A DNA stretch of 63,336 nt from an uncultured Haliea sp. (GTDB lineage Bacteria; Pseudomonadota; Gammaproteobacteria; Pseudomonadales; Halieaceae), in NCBI GenBank assembly GCA_947258585.1, contig CAMYIZ010000005.1, forward strand, positions 1-63,336, written 5' to 3'. A program made the position numbers and the translations under genes. Positions 1 through 15,143 of the stretch are shown here, in pieces. The stretch's first letter is position 1. The number at the start of each line of letters is the position of its first letter. The notes below the pieces were generated by a model. It was not told the origin of the DNA and did not search any database. It saw only the letters and a program-made list of their open reading frames with translations.

Positions 1-349
1 GATAGACGCAGTTGACTGTGCCAAAGCGCTCATCCCGGGTTTCCTGGGAGAGTTCCTGCAGGATTTTTAGGCGGGTGTTGCCACCCACAAGAGGTACATA
101 GTGGTTTTCACCCGGGCGCTGAGTGACCACCAGCGGCTGGTCGAGACCCTGTGAACGGATGGATGACTTGATGCGCTGGTATTCTGCGTTGAACCCATGC
201 CGGGGGTTATGTTCATACGGCTGGAGGTCAGAGAGCGGCATCAACAGAGCGCCTGAGGCTGCTTGCTGGGCGGCCGGTAAAACCGGCTGCCCATTCACGA
301 TCCTACCCTCGCTGAAAGGATCACCAGTGAGCAGGGGCACTTCCGACAT
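1..349 (-). CDS. ParB-family protein of an integrative conjugative element (partial, 3' end off window)
   Basis: Reading the minus strand from the ATG at 349 gives an open frame to the window edge that contains a ParB/Srx nuclease-like fold: LxPYEHNPR at about residues 41-49, a segment advising 'QGLDQPL' and the conserved GGNTR box, followed by a Leu/Glu-rich helix. This pattern is that of the PFGI-1-class ICE ParB family, not of chromosomal ParB. The protein would act in maintenance or transfer regulation of the element. It lies downstream of alpA on the same strand, as in the ICEclc alpA-parA-shi-parB-inrR operon, but the intervening space is too short for parA. The C-terminal part is outside the window, so integrity is unknown. 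The start was chosen because it gives MSEVPLLTGD and then the domain; the frame stays open a little upstream. Confidence 0.75.
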   Translation of the reverse strand, partial: MSEVPLLTGDPFSEGRIVNGQPVLPAAQQAASGALLMPLSDLQPYEHNPRHGFNAEYQRIKSSIRSQGLDQPLVVTQRPGENHYVPLVGGNTRLKILQELSQETRDERFGTVNCVY

Positions 350-744
350 GGGGATCCGCGATATCGATAAGGTCGCAAGGGACCTGCTGGGGAAGCCCTA
401 CGCGGCTTGGGGCGGGATGTGACATGTTGGGGCGAATCACCGGGATACGCGCAGTCGTTGATGGCATGCAGAAGTCGGTACGTAGAGATCATGGAGAAAA
501 TCCTTTTCCTCGCAACTCTCTAAACGTAGCACCGATAGAAAAACTTGCATTCATCATTTGTGTCCAAATTGGTCCGATCACACCCAACTACCACAGAGTG
601 ATACCCGGTGCCCTAAGGCTGGGGAGATTCCTTGACCGATTAGGCGGCCGACATTACGGCCCGGATGGGGACTCGGTGCTGCGCAAAATGGTCGCGTCAT
701 TGGGATGAGCACCTCAAACCTGCGCCTATCAAGTCCAGGCCCGG
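350..744. other. Unassigned stretch between parB and alpA, probably decayed ICE DNA
   Basis: No frame here gives a protein I recognise. The minus strand has two short open frames (a 65-residue frame at 295-492 and another that ends just inside parB), and the plus strand has a 94-residue frame at 424-708 without recognisable motifs. In related elements this interval holds parA and a small overlapping gene, which need about 800 bases or more. I infer a deletion or decay, but cannot identify a parA remnant by eye. Confidence 0.4.
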
Positions 745-939
745 CTAACGCCTACGGCCCCGCGTGTTTCGCGTCTCCTCCCACTCTTCAATCTCAGTGA
801 GACGCCAGCGTGTGCAGCCCACCGAGAGCTTGATGGGCTTGGGAAAGGCAGCAGAGTGGGTCCAGCGCCAGACCGTAGCGCGGCTAACCTGAAATCGTTG
901 CGCGATGGCTGTATCCGACAAGTAAACTGAACTGTGCAT
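745..939 (-). CDS. AlpA-family transcriptional regulator
   Basis: This 64-residue protein is almost entirely one helix-turn-helix domain. A Val-Tyr-Leu-Ser start leads into 'AIAQRFQVSRATVWRW', then the PKPIKLS and R-W wing typical of AlpA/phage Cox-like excisionase regulators. In ICEclc-type elements the alpA product heads the operon that includes parA and parB, and here too it is the first minus-strand gene before parB. Length and motif order fit the family. The Arg-rich tail is unremarkable. I am confident in the fold, less so in the exact regulatory role in this element, which seems incomplete. Confidence 0.75.
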   Translation of the reverse strand: MHSSVYLSDTAIAQRFQVSRATVWRWTHSAAFPKPIKLSVGCTRWRLTEIEEWEETRNTRGRRR

Positions 940-1104
940 GGCATCTCATCCTTGAACGATTCGAAGCAGAGTGAGTGATTCTGCATAGGACAGGCCCAAA
1001 TCCAACGAGAAAGTCCGCGCTGGCTTGGCCGGCTTTCAGCCGCTATGTAAAATTCCTGCAGGTCACAGTCGTGGAGGTCTCGTTTCAATGTGTTTCAATG
1101 TGTA

Positions 1105-1133
1105 TTTCACTATGGTTGCCTTTCTGCTAGACT
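1105..1133 (+). promoter_or_regulatory. Candidate sigma70 promoter of the first czc cassette
   Basis: TTTCAC (1105-1110) is followed after 17 bases by TAGACT (1128-1133), about 27 bases before the czcI1 start. The second cassette has TTGCAA-17-TAAACT at the equivalent place, and the TTGCC in the spacer is shared, so the elements are supported by paralog comparison. Just upstream, TTTCAATGTG is repeated in tandem. Confidence 0.45.
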
Positions 1134-1159
1134 CATACTGACACTCTTGGACCGCCTGC

Positions 1160-1507
1160 ATGATTAAACGCTGTTTCATAGTCGCAATGACGCTGTTGAT
1201 TGCTTTGCAGTCGACGACGTCTATGGCCTATGAGGCACAGCCGCACAACCCTGCAATGCCACATCATGATGAGCATTCACACGAATCAGCGGATTTTTTC
1301 AGCGAAAATCAGGCAACCAAGTCGTCTCCCGACAACCCCAGTCATTCAGCGGACCATTGCCATCACAGCCATAGCTGCTTCCACATGGTGTTGCTGGGAA
1401 CCCTCACCAACACTTCCGGCTTGACTGCGGGAATAGTCCTGTCCGACTACCAAGTCAACTTCACCACCGGGGTTCAATCCTCCCTTTTCCGCCCTCCTAT
1501 CGTCTGA
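1160..1507 (+). CDS. czcI: CzcI-like His-rich periplasmic protein, first copy
   Basis: The 115-residue product begins with a signal peptide (Ile-Lys-Arg, a hydrophobic stretch, cleavage after about residue 23). The mature part is rich in His: 'MPHHDEHSHE' and, near residue 77, 'DHCHHSHSCFH', a clear metal-binding cluster. The C-terminus ends in FRPPI-V, matched by FRPPI-A in the paralog at 8980. Small secreted proteins of this kind sit directly before czcC in czcICBA operons (CzcI in Cupriavidus), where they are thought to influence induction of the efflux system. The gene is followed after 63 bases by the outer-membrane component and shares its strand, so it is very likely the first gene of the operon. 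CzcI membership rests on layout and Cys/His pattern, not on a search. Confidence 0.65.
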   Translation: MIKRCFIVAMTLLIALQSTTSMAYEAQPHNPAMPHHDEHSHESADFFSENQATKSSPDNPSHSADHCHHSHSCFHMVLLGTLTNTSGLTAGIVLSDYQVNFTTGVQSSLFRPPIV

Positions 1508-1520
1508 TCCTGCGAATACC

Positions 1521-1536
1521 TTCCCCACCCGGGGAA
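1521..1536 (+). promoter_or_regulatory. Hairpin between czcI1 and czcC1
   Basis: TTCCCC (1521-1526), a four-base loop, then GGGGAA (1531-1536) form a perfect 6-bp stem in the intercistronic region. No T-run follows, so it is not an ordinary terminator. A different sequence with the same shape occurs at the same place in the second cassette. Confidence 0.5.
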
Positions 1537-1570
1537 CAACTGTCATTTAGACTTTCGTAGGAGCAGTCTC

Positions 1571-2881
1571 ATGCTTTTCAGAATGCCCATGCAAACTGGG
1601 CGGCGCGCAATGCCGTGCCACTTTATTATCCATGCCTTTTGCCTCCTAACGCTGGCATTCGGTTCTGCCCTGGCACATGCCGGTGACAAACCACTCACTC
1701 TGTCCGAGGCCCTCTCGCGGGTCATGGCGCAAAACCCCGGCCTCCAGGTCTTCGATTTTCGCCTTCAGGGCCTTGAGGGTCGCCGCGTTACGGCAGATCA
1801 AAATCCTGCCCTCGAGGCCGGCCTGGAAGTGGAAAACTTCCTCGGCAGCGACAATCTGCGGGGAGTTGACGGGGCAGAGTACACCCTGTCCTTGTCATCG
1901 GTCCTCGAACTTGGCGGCAAGCGTCAGGCCCGCGTGAGCGTGGTTGACTCACGATACGGGCGGGTCGAGGTCGAGCGCCGGGCCGAGACCCTGGATCTCT
2001 TGGGACAGGCGACCCAGCGTTTTGTCGCCACCCTGGCCCTGCAGGAAAAACTGGAACTGGCCGCTGAAGCCGTGGCGCTGGCCGAGGCCACCCACGAGAT
2101 CGTCACCCGTCGCGCCGACAGGGGCGCGGCGCCCCAGGCCGAAGTCCTGCGCGCCAGGGCCGCGCTCACCCGGAGTCGTACTGAGCAGTCCCGTCTGCGA
2201 GCCGCCTACGAGAGCCGGAAAATGGCTCTGGCTTCCCTGTGGGGCGATACCAGCCCGGACTTTCAAATGCTGGAAGGCGATCTGTTCCAGTTCGGTTCCT
2301 CCGACCACTTCGATGTCCTGTACCAGCGGGTCAGCGACAGCCCAGCCATTCAAATCTACGCGAGCGAACAGCGTATCCGTGAAGCAGAGATTCAGCTGGC
2401 CCGCAGCCAGTCCGAGAGCGACATCCGTTGGCAAGTCGGCATCCGGCGTTTCGAAGAGACGGATGATACGGCCTTGACCGCTGGGCTCTCGGTACCGCTC
2501 TTTTCCGGACGGCGCAATCGCGGCGAGGTGCAGGCCGCCCTGGCGGCGCGGGATGAGGTCCGATTCCGCCGGGAGGATACCCTGCTGCGCCTCCATTTGC
2601 GCCTGTTCGATGCCTACCACTTGCGGCAACAAAGCATCGAGACTGTTGAGCAGATTCGCAGCCAAATGCTTCCCGACCTGACCGATGCACTCACTCAGAC
2701 CCGCGAAGCCTATGAAAACGGCCGCTACAGCTATGTGGAGTGGACCGCCGCACAGCGGGAGCTGCTCTCAGCACGGGAGGTACTGGTCGATGCCGCGACC
2801 ACGGCGCTGCTCAACCAGGCGTTGATCGAACAACTTACGGCGCAGCCACTCGCGACTGTTCCGGGCGCCCCGACGCGCTAA
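1571..2881 (+). CDS. czcC: TolC-family outer-membrane factor of a heavy-metal efflux RND system, first copy
   Basis: The 436-residue protein is the outer-membrane exit duct of a tripartite Czc-type exporter. It has an N-terminal signal sequence ending 'ALAHAGDKP', then 'LTLSEALSRVMAQNPGLQ', the usual first helix of outer-membrane efflux proteins, and two repeated coiled-coil halves rich in Arg/Glu/Ala with a 'GxSVPLF' strand at about residue 310 between them. The C-terminal half ends with the typical 'YENGRYSYVEWTAAQREL' segment. It is in line with czcI1 upstream and czcB1 24 bases downstream. Its paralog at 9394 is nearly identical over most of the length, including DNA. Start ATG is preceded by TAGGAG. 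Confidence 0.9.
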   Translation: MLFRMPMQTGRRAMPCHFIIHAFCLLTLAFGSALAHAGDKPLTLSEALSRVMAQNPGLQVFDFRLQGLEGRRVTADQNPALEAGLEVENFLGSDNLRGVDGAEYTLSLSSVLELGGKRQARVSVVDSRYGRVEVERRAETLDLLGQATQRFVATLALQEKLELAAEAVALAEATHEIVTRRADRGAAPQAEVLRARAALTRSRTEQSRLRAAYESRKMALASLWGDTSPDFQMLEGDLFQFGSSDHFDVLYQRVSDSPAIQIYASEQRIREAEIQLARSQSESDIRWQVGIRRFEETDDTALTAGLSVPLFSGRRNRGEVQAALAARDEVRFRREDTLLRLHLRLFDAYHLRQQSIETVEQIRSQMLPDLTDALTQTREAYENGRYSYVEWTAAQRELLSAREVLVDAATTALLNQALIEQLTAQPLATVPGAPTR

Positions 2882-2904
2882 CCCACGAATTCAGGATTCA
2901 CACC

Positions 2905-7280
<4,376 letters not shown>

Positions 7281-7290
7281 CCAACACTCC

Positions 7291-7321
7291 ATCATGGGGG
7301 GGAATCTCCCCATGATTTTTT
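7291..7321 (+). terminator. Rho-independent terminator after czcA1
   Basis: A 9-bp perfect stem (ATCATGGGG at 7291-7299 with CCCCATGAT at 7308-7316) is followed by a run of six T. It lies 11 bases after the czcA1 stop and ends the first cassette. Confidence 0.9.
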
Positions 7322-7359
7322 CAACGTTCTTTTATTGCGGTTTATATCCTGGAAAGACT

Positions 7360-7554
7360 ATGAACGATCCACCCAAGCAACGAAAAGATGACCCGAAGGA
7401 AGCTCCACACTTTCGAACAGATCGCATCCACGCCATTAACAGTGACTGGTATTTTTTAACCCGTGAAGGTCAAAATATCGGGCCATTCCCGGACAAAAAA
7501 GCGGCCGAAGACAGCCTTGCAGAATTCCTGAAAACTGTCAAAAAGGATGAGTAG
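7360..7554 (+). CDS. Small DUF6316-like protein
   Basis: A 64-residue soluble protein starts at ATG 7360, downstream of the terminator, with GGAAAG nearby as ribosome binding site. The pattern HFRTDRIHAINSDWYFLTR followed by a Glu-Gly-Gln and GPFPDKKAAE resembles the small DUF6316 family of pseudomonads (an 'R(S/T)DR...WYF.TRE...GPF' core). Function is unknown. It has no signal peptide or Cys. It is placed between the first czc cassette and the CDF gene and may share a transcript with the latter. The longer frame from 7189 overlaps czcA1 and is not the likely start. Family assignment is from memory of the motif. Confidence 0.6.
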   Translation: MNDPPKQRKDDPKEAPHFRTDRIHAINSDWYFLTREGQNIGPFPDKKAAEDSLAEFLKTVKKDE

Positions 7555-7593
7555 CCAATGGCCCAAAATCCACAAAGTCGAAAAGGCAAAAGC

Positions 7594-7641
7594 GACCAAG
7601 CGACCAAGCGACCAAGCTACCAAGCGACCAAGCTACCAAGC
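7594..7641 (+). repeat. Six tandem 8-bp repeats before the CDF gene
   Basis: Units GACCAAGC or TACCAAGC follow one another without gaps: G, G, G, T, G, T in the first position. The array ends 62 bases before the czcD start. No coding frame is implied. Confidence 0.85.
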
Positions 7642-7703
7642 ACAGAGTAAGTTGAATACAGCAGATGCATCTTTATACATAGACACCAAGCGAGGTAAGC
7701 CCA

Positions 7704-8612
7704 ATGAGTCACGACCATGTGCATATGCCCCCCGAGTCCAAGGACAAGCGTGTTGCTATCGCCATCTGGGCGAACGGGATCCTGACCCTGGCTCAGATTG
7801 GGGGAGGCATCTTTGCCGGCAGTCTCGCCCTTATCGCCGACGCCCTGCATAACTTTTCTGACATGGCCTCACTCGTCATCGCGTTCGCGGCGCAAAAAAT
7901 TGCACGCCGCCCGGCTGACGCAAAAATGACCTTTGGCTACGGACGCATTGAAATCGTTGCAGCCCTCATCAACTACACTACCTTGATCATTATCGGGGTC
8001 TACCTGATTTACGAAGGTGGCATACGGATCATTGATCCTCCGGAGGTAAAGGGCTGGTGGGTCGTTTGGCTTGGTGGTATCGCCCTGGCCGTGGACGCAT
8101 TGACAGCCTTGCTCACCTATTCGATGCAGAAAGACAGCGTCAACATCCGCGCACTGTTTCTCCACAATCTGTCGGATGCACTCGCGTCGGTCGCCGTGGT
8201 CATTGGTGGGACCCTTATTTTACTCTACGACATGCGGTGGGTTGATCCTGCCATCACCATCGGCATCGCGGGCTACATTCTCTACCTGGGTCTGACAGAA
8301 ATCGGCGGCACCATCAGGACACTCATGCTGGGCAGCCCGGTGGATATCGATACCGATGCCGTCATCGTTGCCCTGTCCAACATTGAAGGCGTTGTCGACC
8401 TTCACCATGTGCATTTTTGGCAGATGGGCGAACACGATGCCTCGCTGGAGGCCCATGTAATTATCGAGGAAAGTGCATGGGATCAGCTTGAGAGCATCAA
8501 GTACAGGATAAAGCAGGCTCTGGCGCAGGAATTCAACATCAGTCATTCAACACTGGAATTCGAGCACCCGGACCATATGCACAAAGATGCCCACACCTAT
8601 GGGCATGGTTAA
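7704..8612 (+). CDS. czcD: Cation diffusion facilitator, CzcD-like
   Basis: A 302-residue inner-membrane divalent-metal/proton antiporter (Zn, Co, Cd class). It begins with a His-rich MSHDHVHM, has six transmembrane helices, the metal site 'ALIADALHNFSDM' (HxxxD-like) in helix 2 and the matching 'LHNLSDALAS' in helix 5, and a full C-terminal cytosolic domain ending 'EHPDHMHKDAHTYGHG', itself His-rich. It lies between the two czc cassettes on the same strand, as czcD does near czcCBA in Cupriavidus. It has full length for the family, in contrast to the two shorter CDF proteins in this window. Confidence 0.88.
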   Translation: MSHDHVHMPPESKDKRVAIAIWANGILTLAQIGGGIFAGSLALIADALHNFSDMASLVIAFAAQKIARRPADAKMTFGYGRIEIVAALINYTTLIIIGVYLIYEGGIRIIDPPEVKGWWVVWLGGIALAVDALTALLTYSMQKDSVNIRALFLHNLSDALASVAVVIGGTLILLYDMRWVDPAITIGIAGYILYLGLTEIGGTIRTLMLGSPVDIDTDAVIVALSNIEGVVDLHHVHFWQMGEHDASLEAHVIIEESAWDQLESIKYRIKQALAQEFNISHSTLEFEHPDHMHKDAHTYGHG

Positions 8613-8979
8613 GAGAGAAATTCTCCGTAAGCACCGGCAAGAACGGAGACTATTTCAACAGGCCGCCAAGGCGCATAATCAGGTTCGGAGCACACTGCCG
8701 AACAGTGACGACAACAGGTGCTTTCGCCCGTCAACGGGAGGTGTTGCTCTGACCGCCCTTGGGCTTTCTCCTGTACACCACCCCTTCCAGTCCCAGGTTG
8801 AGTTATTCGGAATGGTCGCGTACTCGCGCTGTCCGCCGCCCCTGATCAGGAGAGCCAACTGACCGCAGCCCGGTTCCATCTGTCGAAATACGATGCATGA
8901 TCTTGGTTAGCTTCTTCCTGGTGGTTGCAATGTACTTGCCCTCCGGCTAAACTCGCCATCGAATTTTGGGGCCATCTAT
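8613..8979. other. Intergenic region between czcD and second czc cassette
   Basis: About 370 bases hold no gene that I can support. The plus frame at 8587-8862 overlaps the end of czcD and shows no motifs. A promoter candidate lies at its right end. Confidence 0.5.
8925..8953 (+). promoter_or_regulatory. Candidate sigma70 promoter of the second czc cassette
   Basis: TTGCAA (8925-8930) and TAAACT (8948-8953) are spaced by 17 bases and lie about 27 bases before the start of czcI2. The distance to the start codon is the same as in the first cassette. Confidence 0.5.
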
Positions 8980-9330
8980 ATGGTTAAACGCTGTTTCGTA
9001 GTGGTATTCACGCTCATGATTGCTTTGCAGTCAGTGCTGGCTATTGCCGATATGGAGCAGTTTTTCCAGCCGGGGGCGGGTCATCAAAATACTGGGCACC
9101 TCGCCGACTTTCCGGATATTGAAGCCGACAACTCAACAAGCAGCCAATCTCCAGAGGCACCGGACATCTCCATCGAACAGTGTGAGCTGTGCCATGGACA
9201 CTGCCATATGTTATCGATGAGTTACCTGCCAGGCACTTTAAGCTTTCTGCCTGGCAAAAGCCTGACGCACTATCAGGCCAATATTTCCTCTATCGCTCCC
9301 TCCTCTCCTTTTCGCCCTCCTATCGCCTGA
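8980..9330 (+). CDS. czcI: CzcI-like periplasmic protein, second copy
   Basis: The 116-residue protein has the same signal peptide type as the copy at 1160 (Val-Lys-Arg-Cys-Phe, then a hydrophobic core ending 'LAIADM'). The mature part is less His-rich but carries 'EQCELCHGHCHM' at about residues 67-78, a Cys-x2-Cys-His / His-x-His cluster very like that of CzcI. The C-terminus is FRPPI-A. It is followed after 63 bases by czcC2, as in the first cassette, where the spacing is also 63 bases. The paralogs keep signal and C-terminus but diverge in the middle, so the metal-binding part has evolved faster than the flanks. Confidence 0.65.
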   Translation: MVKRCFVVVFTLMIALQSVLAIADMEQFFQPGAGHQNTGHLADFPDIEADNSTSSQSPEAPDISIEQCELCHGHCHMLSMSYLPGTLSFLPGKSLTHYQANISSIAPSSPFRPPIA

Positions 9331-9345
9331 TCCTGCGAACCCCTT

Positions 9346-9358
9346 CCCCCTTCGGGGG
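9346..9358 (+). promoter_or_regulatory. Hairpin between czcI2 and czcC2
   Basis: CCCCC (9346-9350), a TTC loop and GGGGG (9354-9358) form a strong stem at the place where the first cassette has TTCCCC/GGGGAA. Sequences right after it (CTGTCATTTAGA, TTTCGTAGGAGCAGT) are conserved between cassettes. Confidence 0.5.
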
Positions 9359-9393
9359 GTAGCTGTCATTTAGATTTTCGTAGGAGCAGTCCC

Positions 9394-10686
9394 ATGCTTT
9401 TTGGAACGCCCATAAAAAATGAGCGGTGCGCTGTGCCGCGCCACTTTTTTATCCAAGTGTTTTGCCTTCTTGCACTGGCATCGAGTGCATCCCTTGCTTA
9501 TGCCGGGAATAAGCCGCTAACCCTGCCCGAGGCCCTCTCGCGGGCTATGGCGCAAAACCCCAGCCTCCAGGTCTTCGACCTTCGCCTTAATGGGCTCGAG
9601 GGCCGCCGCATTACGGCAGATCAAAACCCTGCCCTGGACGCCGGCCTGGAAGTGGAAAATTTCCTCGGCAGCGACGATCTGCAAGGGGTCGACGGGGCGG
9701 AGTACACCCTGTCTTTGTCATCGGTCCTCGAGTTTGGCGGCAAGCGTCAGGCCCGCGTCAACCTGGTTGACTCACGGTACGGGCGGGTCGAGGCCGAGCG
9801 CCGGGCCGAAACGCTGGATGTGCTGGGCAAGGTGACCCAGCGCTTTGTCGCCACCCTGGCCCTGCAGGAAAAACTCGCACTGGCCGCTGAAGCTGTGGCG
9901 CTGGCCGGGGCCACTCACGAGATCGTCGCCCGTCGCGCCGGCCGCGGCGCAGCGCCCCAGGCCGAGGTCATGCGCGCCAGGGCCGCGCTCACCCGGAGTC
10001 GAATTGAGCAGTCCCGTCTGCGAGCCGCATACGAGAGCCGGAAAATGGCTCTGGCTTCGCTGTGGGGTGATACCGGCCCGGACTTTCAGATTCTGGAAGG
10101 CGATCTGTTCCAGTTCGGTTCCTCCGCCAACTTTGATGCCCTGTACCAGCGGGTCAGCGACAGCCCAGCCATTCAAATCTATGCCAGCGAACAGCGTATC
10201 CGTGAAGCGGAGATTCAGCTGACGCGCAGCCAGTCCGAGAGCGACATCCGTTGGCAGGTCGGCATCCGGCGTTTCGAGGAGACGGATGACTCGGCGCTGG
10301 TCGCCGGGTTTTCCGTACCACTGTTTTCCGGACGGCGCAATCGCGGCGAGGTGCAGGCCGCCCTGGCGGCGCGGGATGAAGTCCGCTTTCGCCGGGAGGA
10401 CACGCTGCTGCGTCTCCATGTCCGCCTGTATGACGCCTACCACCTACGGCAACAAAGCATTGAGGCGGTGGCGCAAATCCGCAGCCAAATGCTTCCCGAC
10501 CTGACCGATGCACTCACTCAGACCCGCGAAGCCTATGAAAACGGCCGCTACAGCTATGTGGAGTGGACCGCCGCCCAACGGGAATTGCTCTCCGCCCGGC
10601 AGGCGCTGGTCGATACCGCCACCACGGCGCTGCTCAACCAGGCTCTGATCGAACAACTGACGGCGCAGCCTCTGGCTGACCGCTGA
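9394..10686 (+). CDS. czcC: TolC-family outer-membrane factor, second copy
   Basis: The 430-residue protein is the paralog of the one at 1571. Its signal peptide ends 'LAYAGNKP' and it carries the same first helix 'PEALSRAMAQNPSLQ', the same two coiled-coil halves and the same 'FSVPLF' strand. By eye most residues and long DNA stretches are identical to copy one, including the segment around 'YENGRYSYVEWTAAQREL'. It is six residues shorter at the C-terminus. It forms the outer-membrane duct for CzcA2/CzcB2. The next gene starts 17 bases downstream. Confidence 0.9.
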   Translation: MLFGTPIKNERCAVPRHFFIQVFCLLALASSASLAYAGNKPLTLPEALSRAMAQNPSLQVFDLRLNGLEGRRITADQNPALDAGLEVENFLGSDDLQGVDGAEYTLSLSSVLEFGGKRQARVNLVDSRYGRVEAERRAETLDVLGKVTQRFVATLALQEKLALAAEAVALAGATHEIVARRAGRGAAPQAEVMRARAALTRSRIEQSRLRAAYESRKMALASLWGDTGPDFQILEGDLFQFGSSANFDALYQRVSDSPAIQIYASEQRIREAEIQLTRSQSESDIRWQVGIRRFEETDDSALVAGFSVPLFSGRRNRGEVQAALAARDEVRFRREDTLLRLHVRLYDAYHLRQQSIEAVAQIRSQMLPDLTDALTQTREAYENGRYSYVEWTAAQRELLSARQALVDTATTALLNQALIEQLTAQPLADR

Positions 10687-10703
10687 ACAACAGGATTACT
10701 ACC

Positions 10704-11642
10704 ATGAAAGTCGTTTATTATTTACTCATACTCGCCAGCGTCTATGTGCTGACGGTCGGACCGACTCATGCCGCGGAAGATGACCACGGTGAAAATGCGC
10801 ATGGTGGCGTAAACGAGGCGCACGAGGAGTCGGAGAGCACCTACGTGGAAATCTCCGCCGATGTGGCGGAGCAAGCCGGTATCCGAAGCAAGGCCGCAGG
10901 CGCCGGCATCCTGGAGCGCACCATCAGCAGTTATGGCCGCCTTGTTCCCAATCCCGACGGAATTGCCCTGATCAGGGCGCGCTTCCCAGGTCAGGTTACG
11001 AAAATCAATGCCAGTCTCGGTGACTCGGTCAAGGCTGGCGACCCACTGGCCAGCATCGAATCCAATGACAGTCTCCAACCCTACACCTTGCGTGCGCCTT
11101 TTGCCGGTACCGTTATCCAGCGCAATATCAACGTCGGCGAGCTGGCCGGGGAACAAGCACTGTTCACCATCGCCAAGCTCGACCCGCTATGGGTGGAATT
11201 GAAAATCTTTCCAGGGCAGCGCCGCGAAATCGCGCCCGGACAGCTGGTGCGAATTGACGCAGGAGATGCACAGTACGATTCCAGGATCGATCATATCGTG
11301 CCCCAGAACAGCGACTCGCCCTACGTCATTGCCCGCGCGGAAATTGCCAACGCAGAGGATCTGCTTTCTCCGGGCCGGCTGGTTTCGGCGAGCATCGTGG
11401 TAGAGCGTATCGAAGTGCCGCTGGTGATAGAAAATCGGGCCCTGCAGTTGCTCGACGAATCCCAGGTCGTGTTTGTGCAAGAAGGCAATAGCTTTGAGCC
11501 CCGGCCTGTCGAGTTGGGCCGCACGGATGGCCAGTTCACCGAAATACTTTCTGGCCTGAAGCCCGGCGAACGCTACGTGGTGGAGAACAGCTATCTCATC
11601 AAGGCGGATATCGAAAAATCCAGCGTGTCAGACGACGATTAA
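10704..11642 (+). CDS. czcB: Efflux RND periplasmic adaptor, second copy (short form)
   Basis: The 312-residue protein has a signal peptide (cleavage after about 'PTHA'), a short acidic/His linker with 'DDHGENAHGG', and then directly the adaptor core: 'IRARFPGQVTKINASLGD', 'YTLRAPFAGTVIQRNINVGE', beta-barrel, and '[18 protein letters not shown]'. It lacks the roughly 100-residue N-terminal domain present in the first copy. The core has diverged from copy one much more than the neighbouring czcC and czcA have. Stop is 12 bases before czcA2, with AGGAGG between. Confidence 0.88.
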   Translation: MKVVYYLLILASVYVLTVGPTHAAEDDHGENAHGGVNEAHEESESTYVEISADVAEQAGIRSKAAGAGILERTISSYGRLVPNPDGIALIRARFPGQVTKINASLGDSVKAGDPLASIESNDSLQPYTLRAPFAGTVIQRNINVGELAGEQALFTIAKLDPLWVELKIFPGQRREIAPGQLVRIDAGDAQYDSRIDHIVPQNSDSPYVIARAEIANAEDLLSPGRLVSASIVVERIEVPLVIENRALQLLDESQVVFVQEGNSFEPRPVELGRTDGQFTEILSGLKPGERYVVENSYLIKADIEKSSVSDDD

Positions 11643-14768
<3,126 letters not shown>

Positions 14769-14782
14769 TTGCATCCCGGTAG

Positions 14783-14822
14783 CCCGCTCTTGGCCGCCAT
14801 TTGGCCGGGAGCGGGTCGTTTT
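14783..14822 (+). terminator. Probable terminator after czcA2
   Basis: CCCGCTC at 14783-14789 pairs with GAGCGGG at 14809-14815, and inner GGCC segments extend the stem with G-T pairs. TCGTTTT follows. The T-run is short, so it is less typical than the one after czcA1. Confidence 0.65.
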
Positions 14823-14867
14823 CGAGAAACAAATTTCGGCTTTGATTAGCGGCCAGGAAGTGCAGCC

Positions 14868-15140
14868 TTACCGACTGGCAAGCACGGTCAAACCGAGCGC
14901 ATTTTTAAGGGATTTTCCTCTTAGGTTTCTGGAAGATCCATCCAACTCGGTATTGGGATTTTCTTTTCGCAGCAAGCTTGCGAAAACGAGAAGCAACGCA
15001 CCGAGGACAATTGCAATATCGGCAAGGTTGAAAGCTGGCCAATGCCAGTCTCGCCAATAGAAGTCAAAGGAATCTACAACATAGCCGCCGGGTATGGAAA
15101 ACAGGACATATCGCAAGAGATTGTTGCCAATAATGGGCAT
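14868..15140 (-). pseudogene. lspA: Truncated lipoprotein signal peptidase (lspA remnant)
   Basis: The 90-residue frame starts right after the CDF gene and contains [21 protein letters not shown] followed by LADIAI, the hallmark C-terminal part of signal peptidase II, including the second catalytic Asp (in 'FNLAD'). The first part of the enzyme is missing: intact LspA has about 160 residues, and the GN-x-DR motif with the other catalytic Asp is absent or degraded ('[10 protein letters not shown]'). The C-terminal tail is also not typical. In metal-resistance islands a cadA- or CDF-type gene followed by lspA is a known arrangement (as with pbrC), so this is a broken copy of that cargo. Confidence 0.75.
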
Positions 15141-15143
15141 GAT

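Noticed and set aside
123-708. Plus-strand open frames at 123-422 and 424-708
   Set aside because: The first is the shadow of the minus-strand ParB frame; the second has no motif and no credible start context.
2740-2904. Upstream extension of the first czcB
   Set aside because: It overlaps czcC and precedes a clear signal peptide that starts at 2905.
7594-7641. CRISPR-like array
   Set aside because: Units are only 8 bases and contiguous without spacers.
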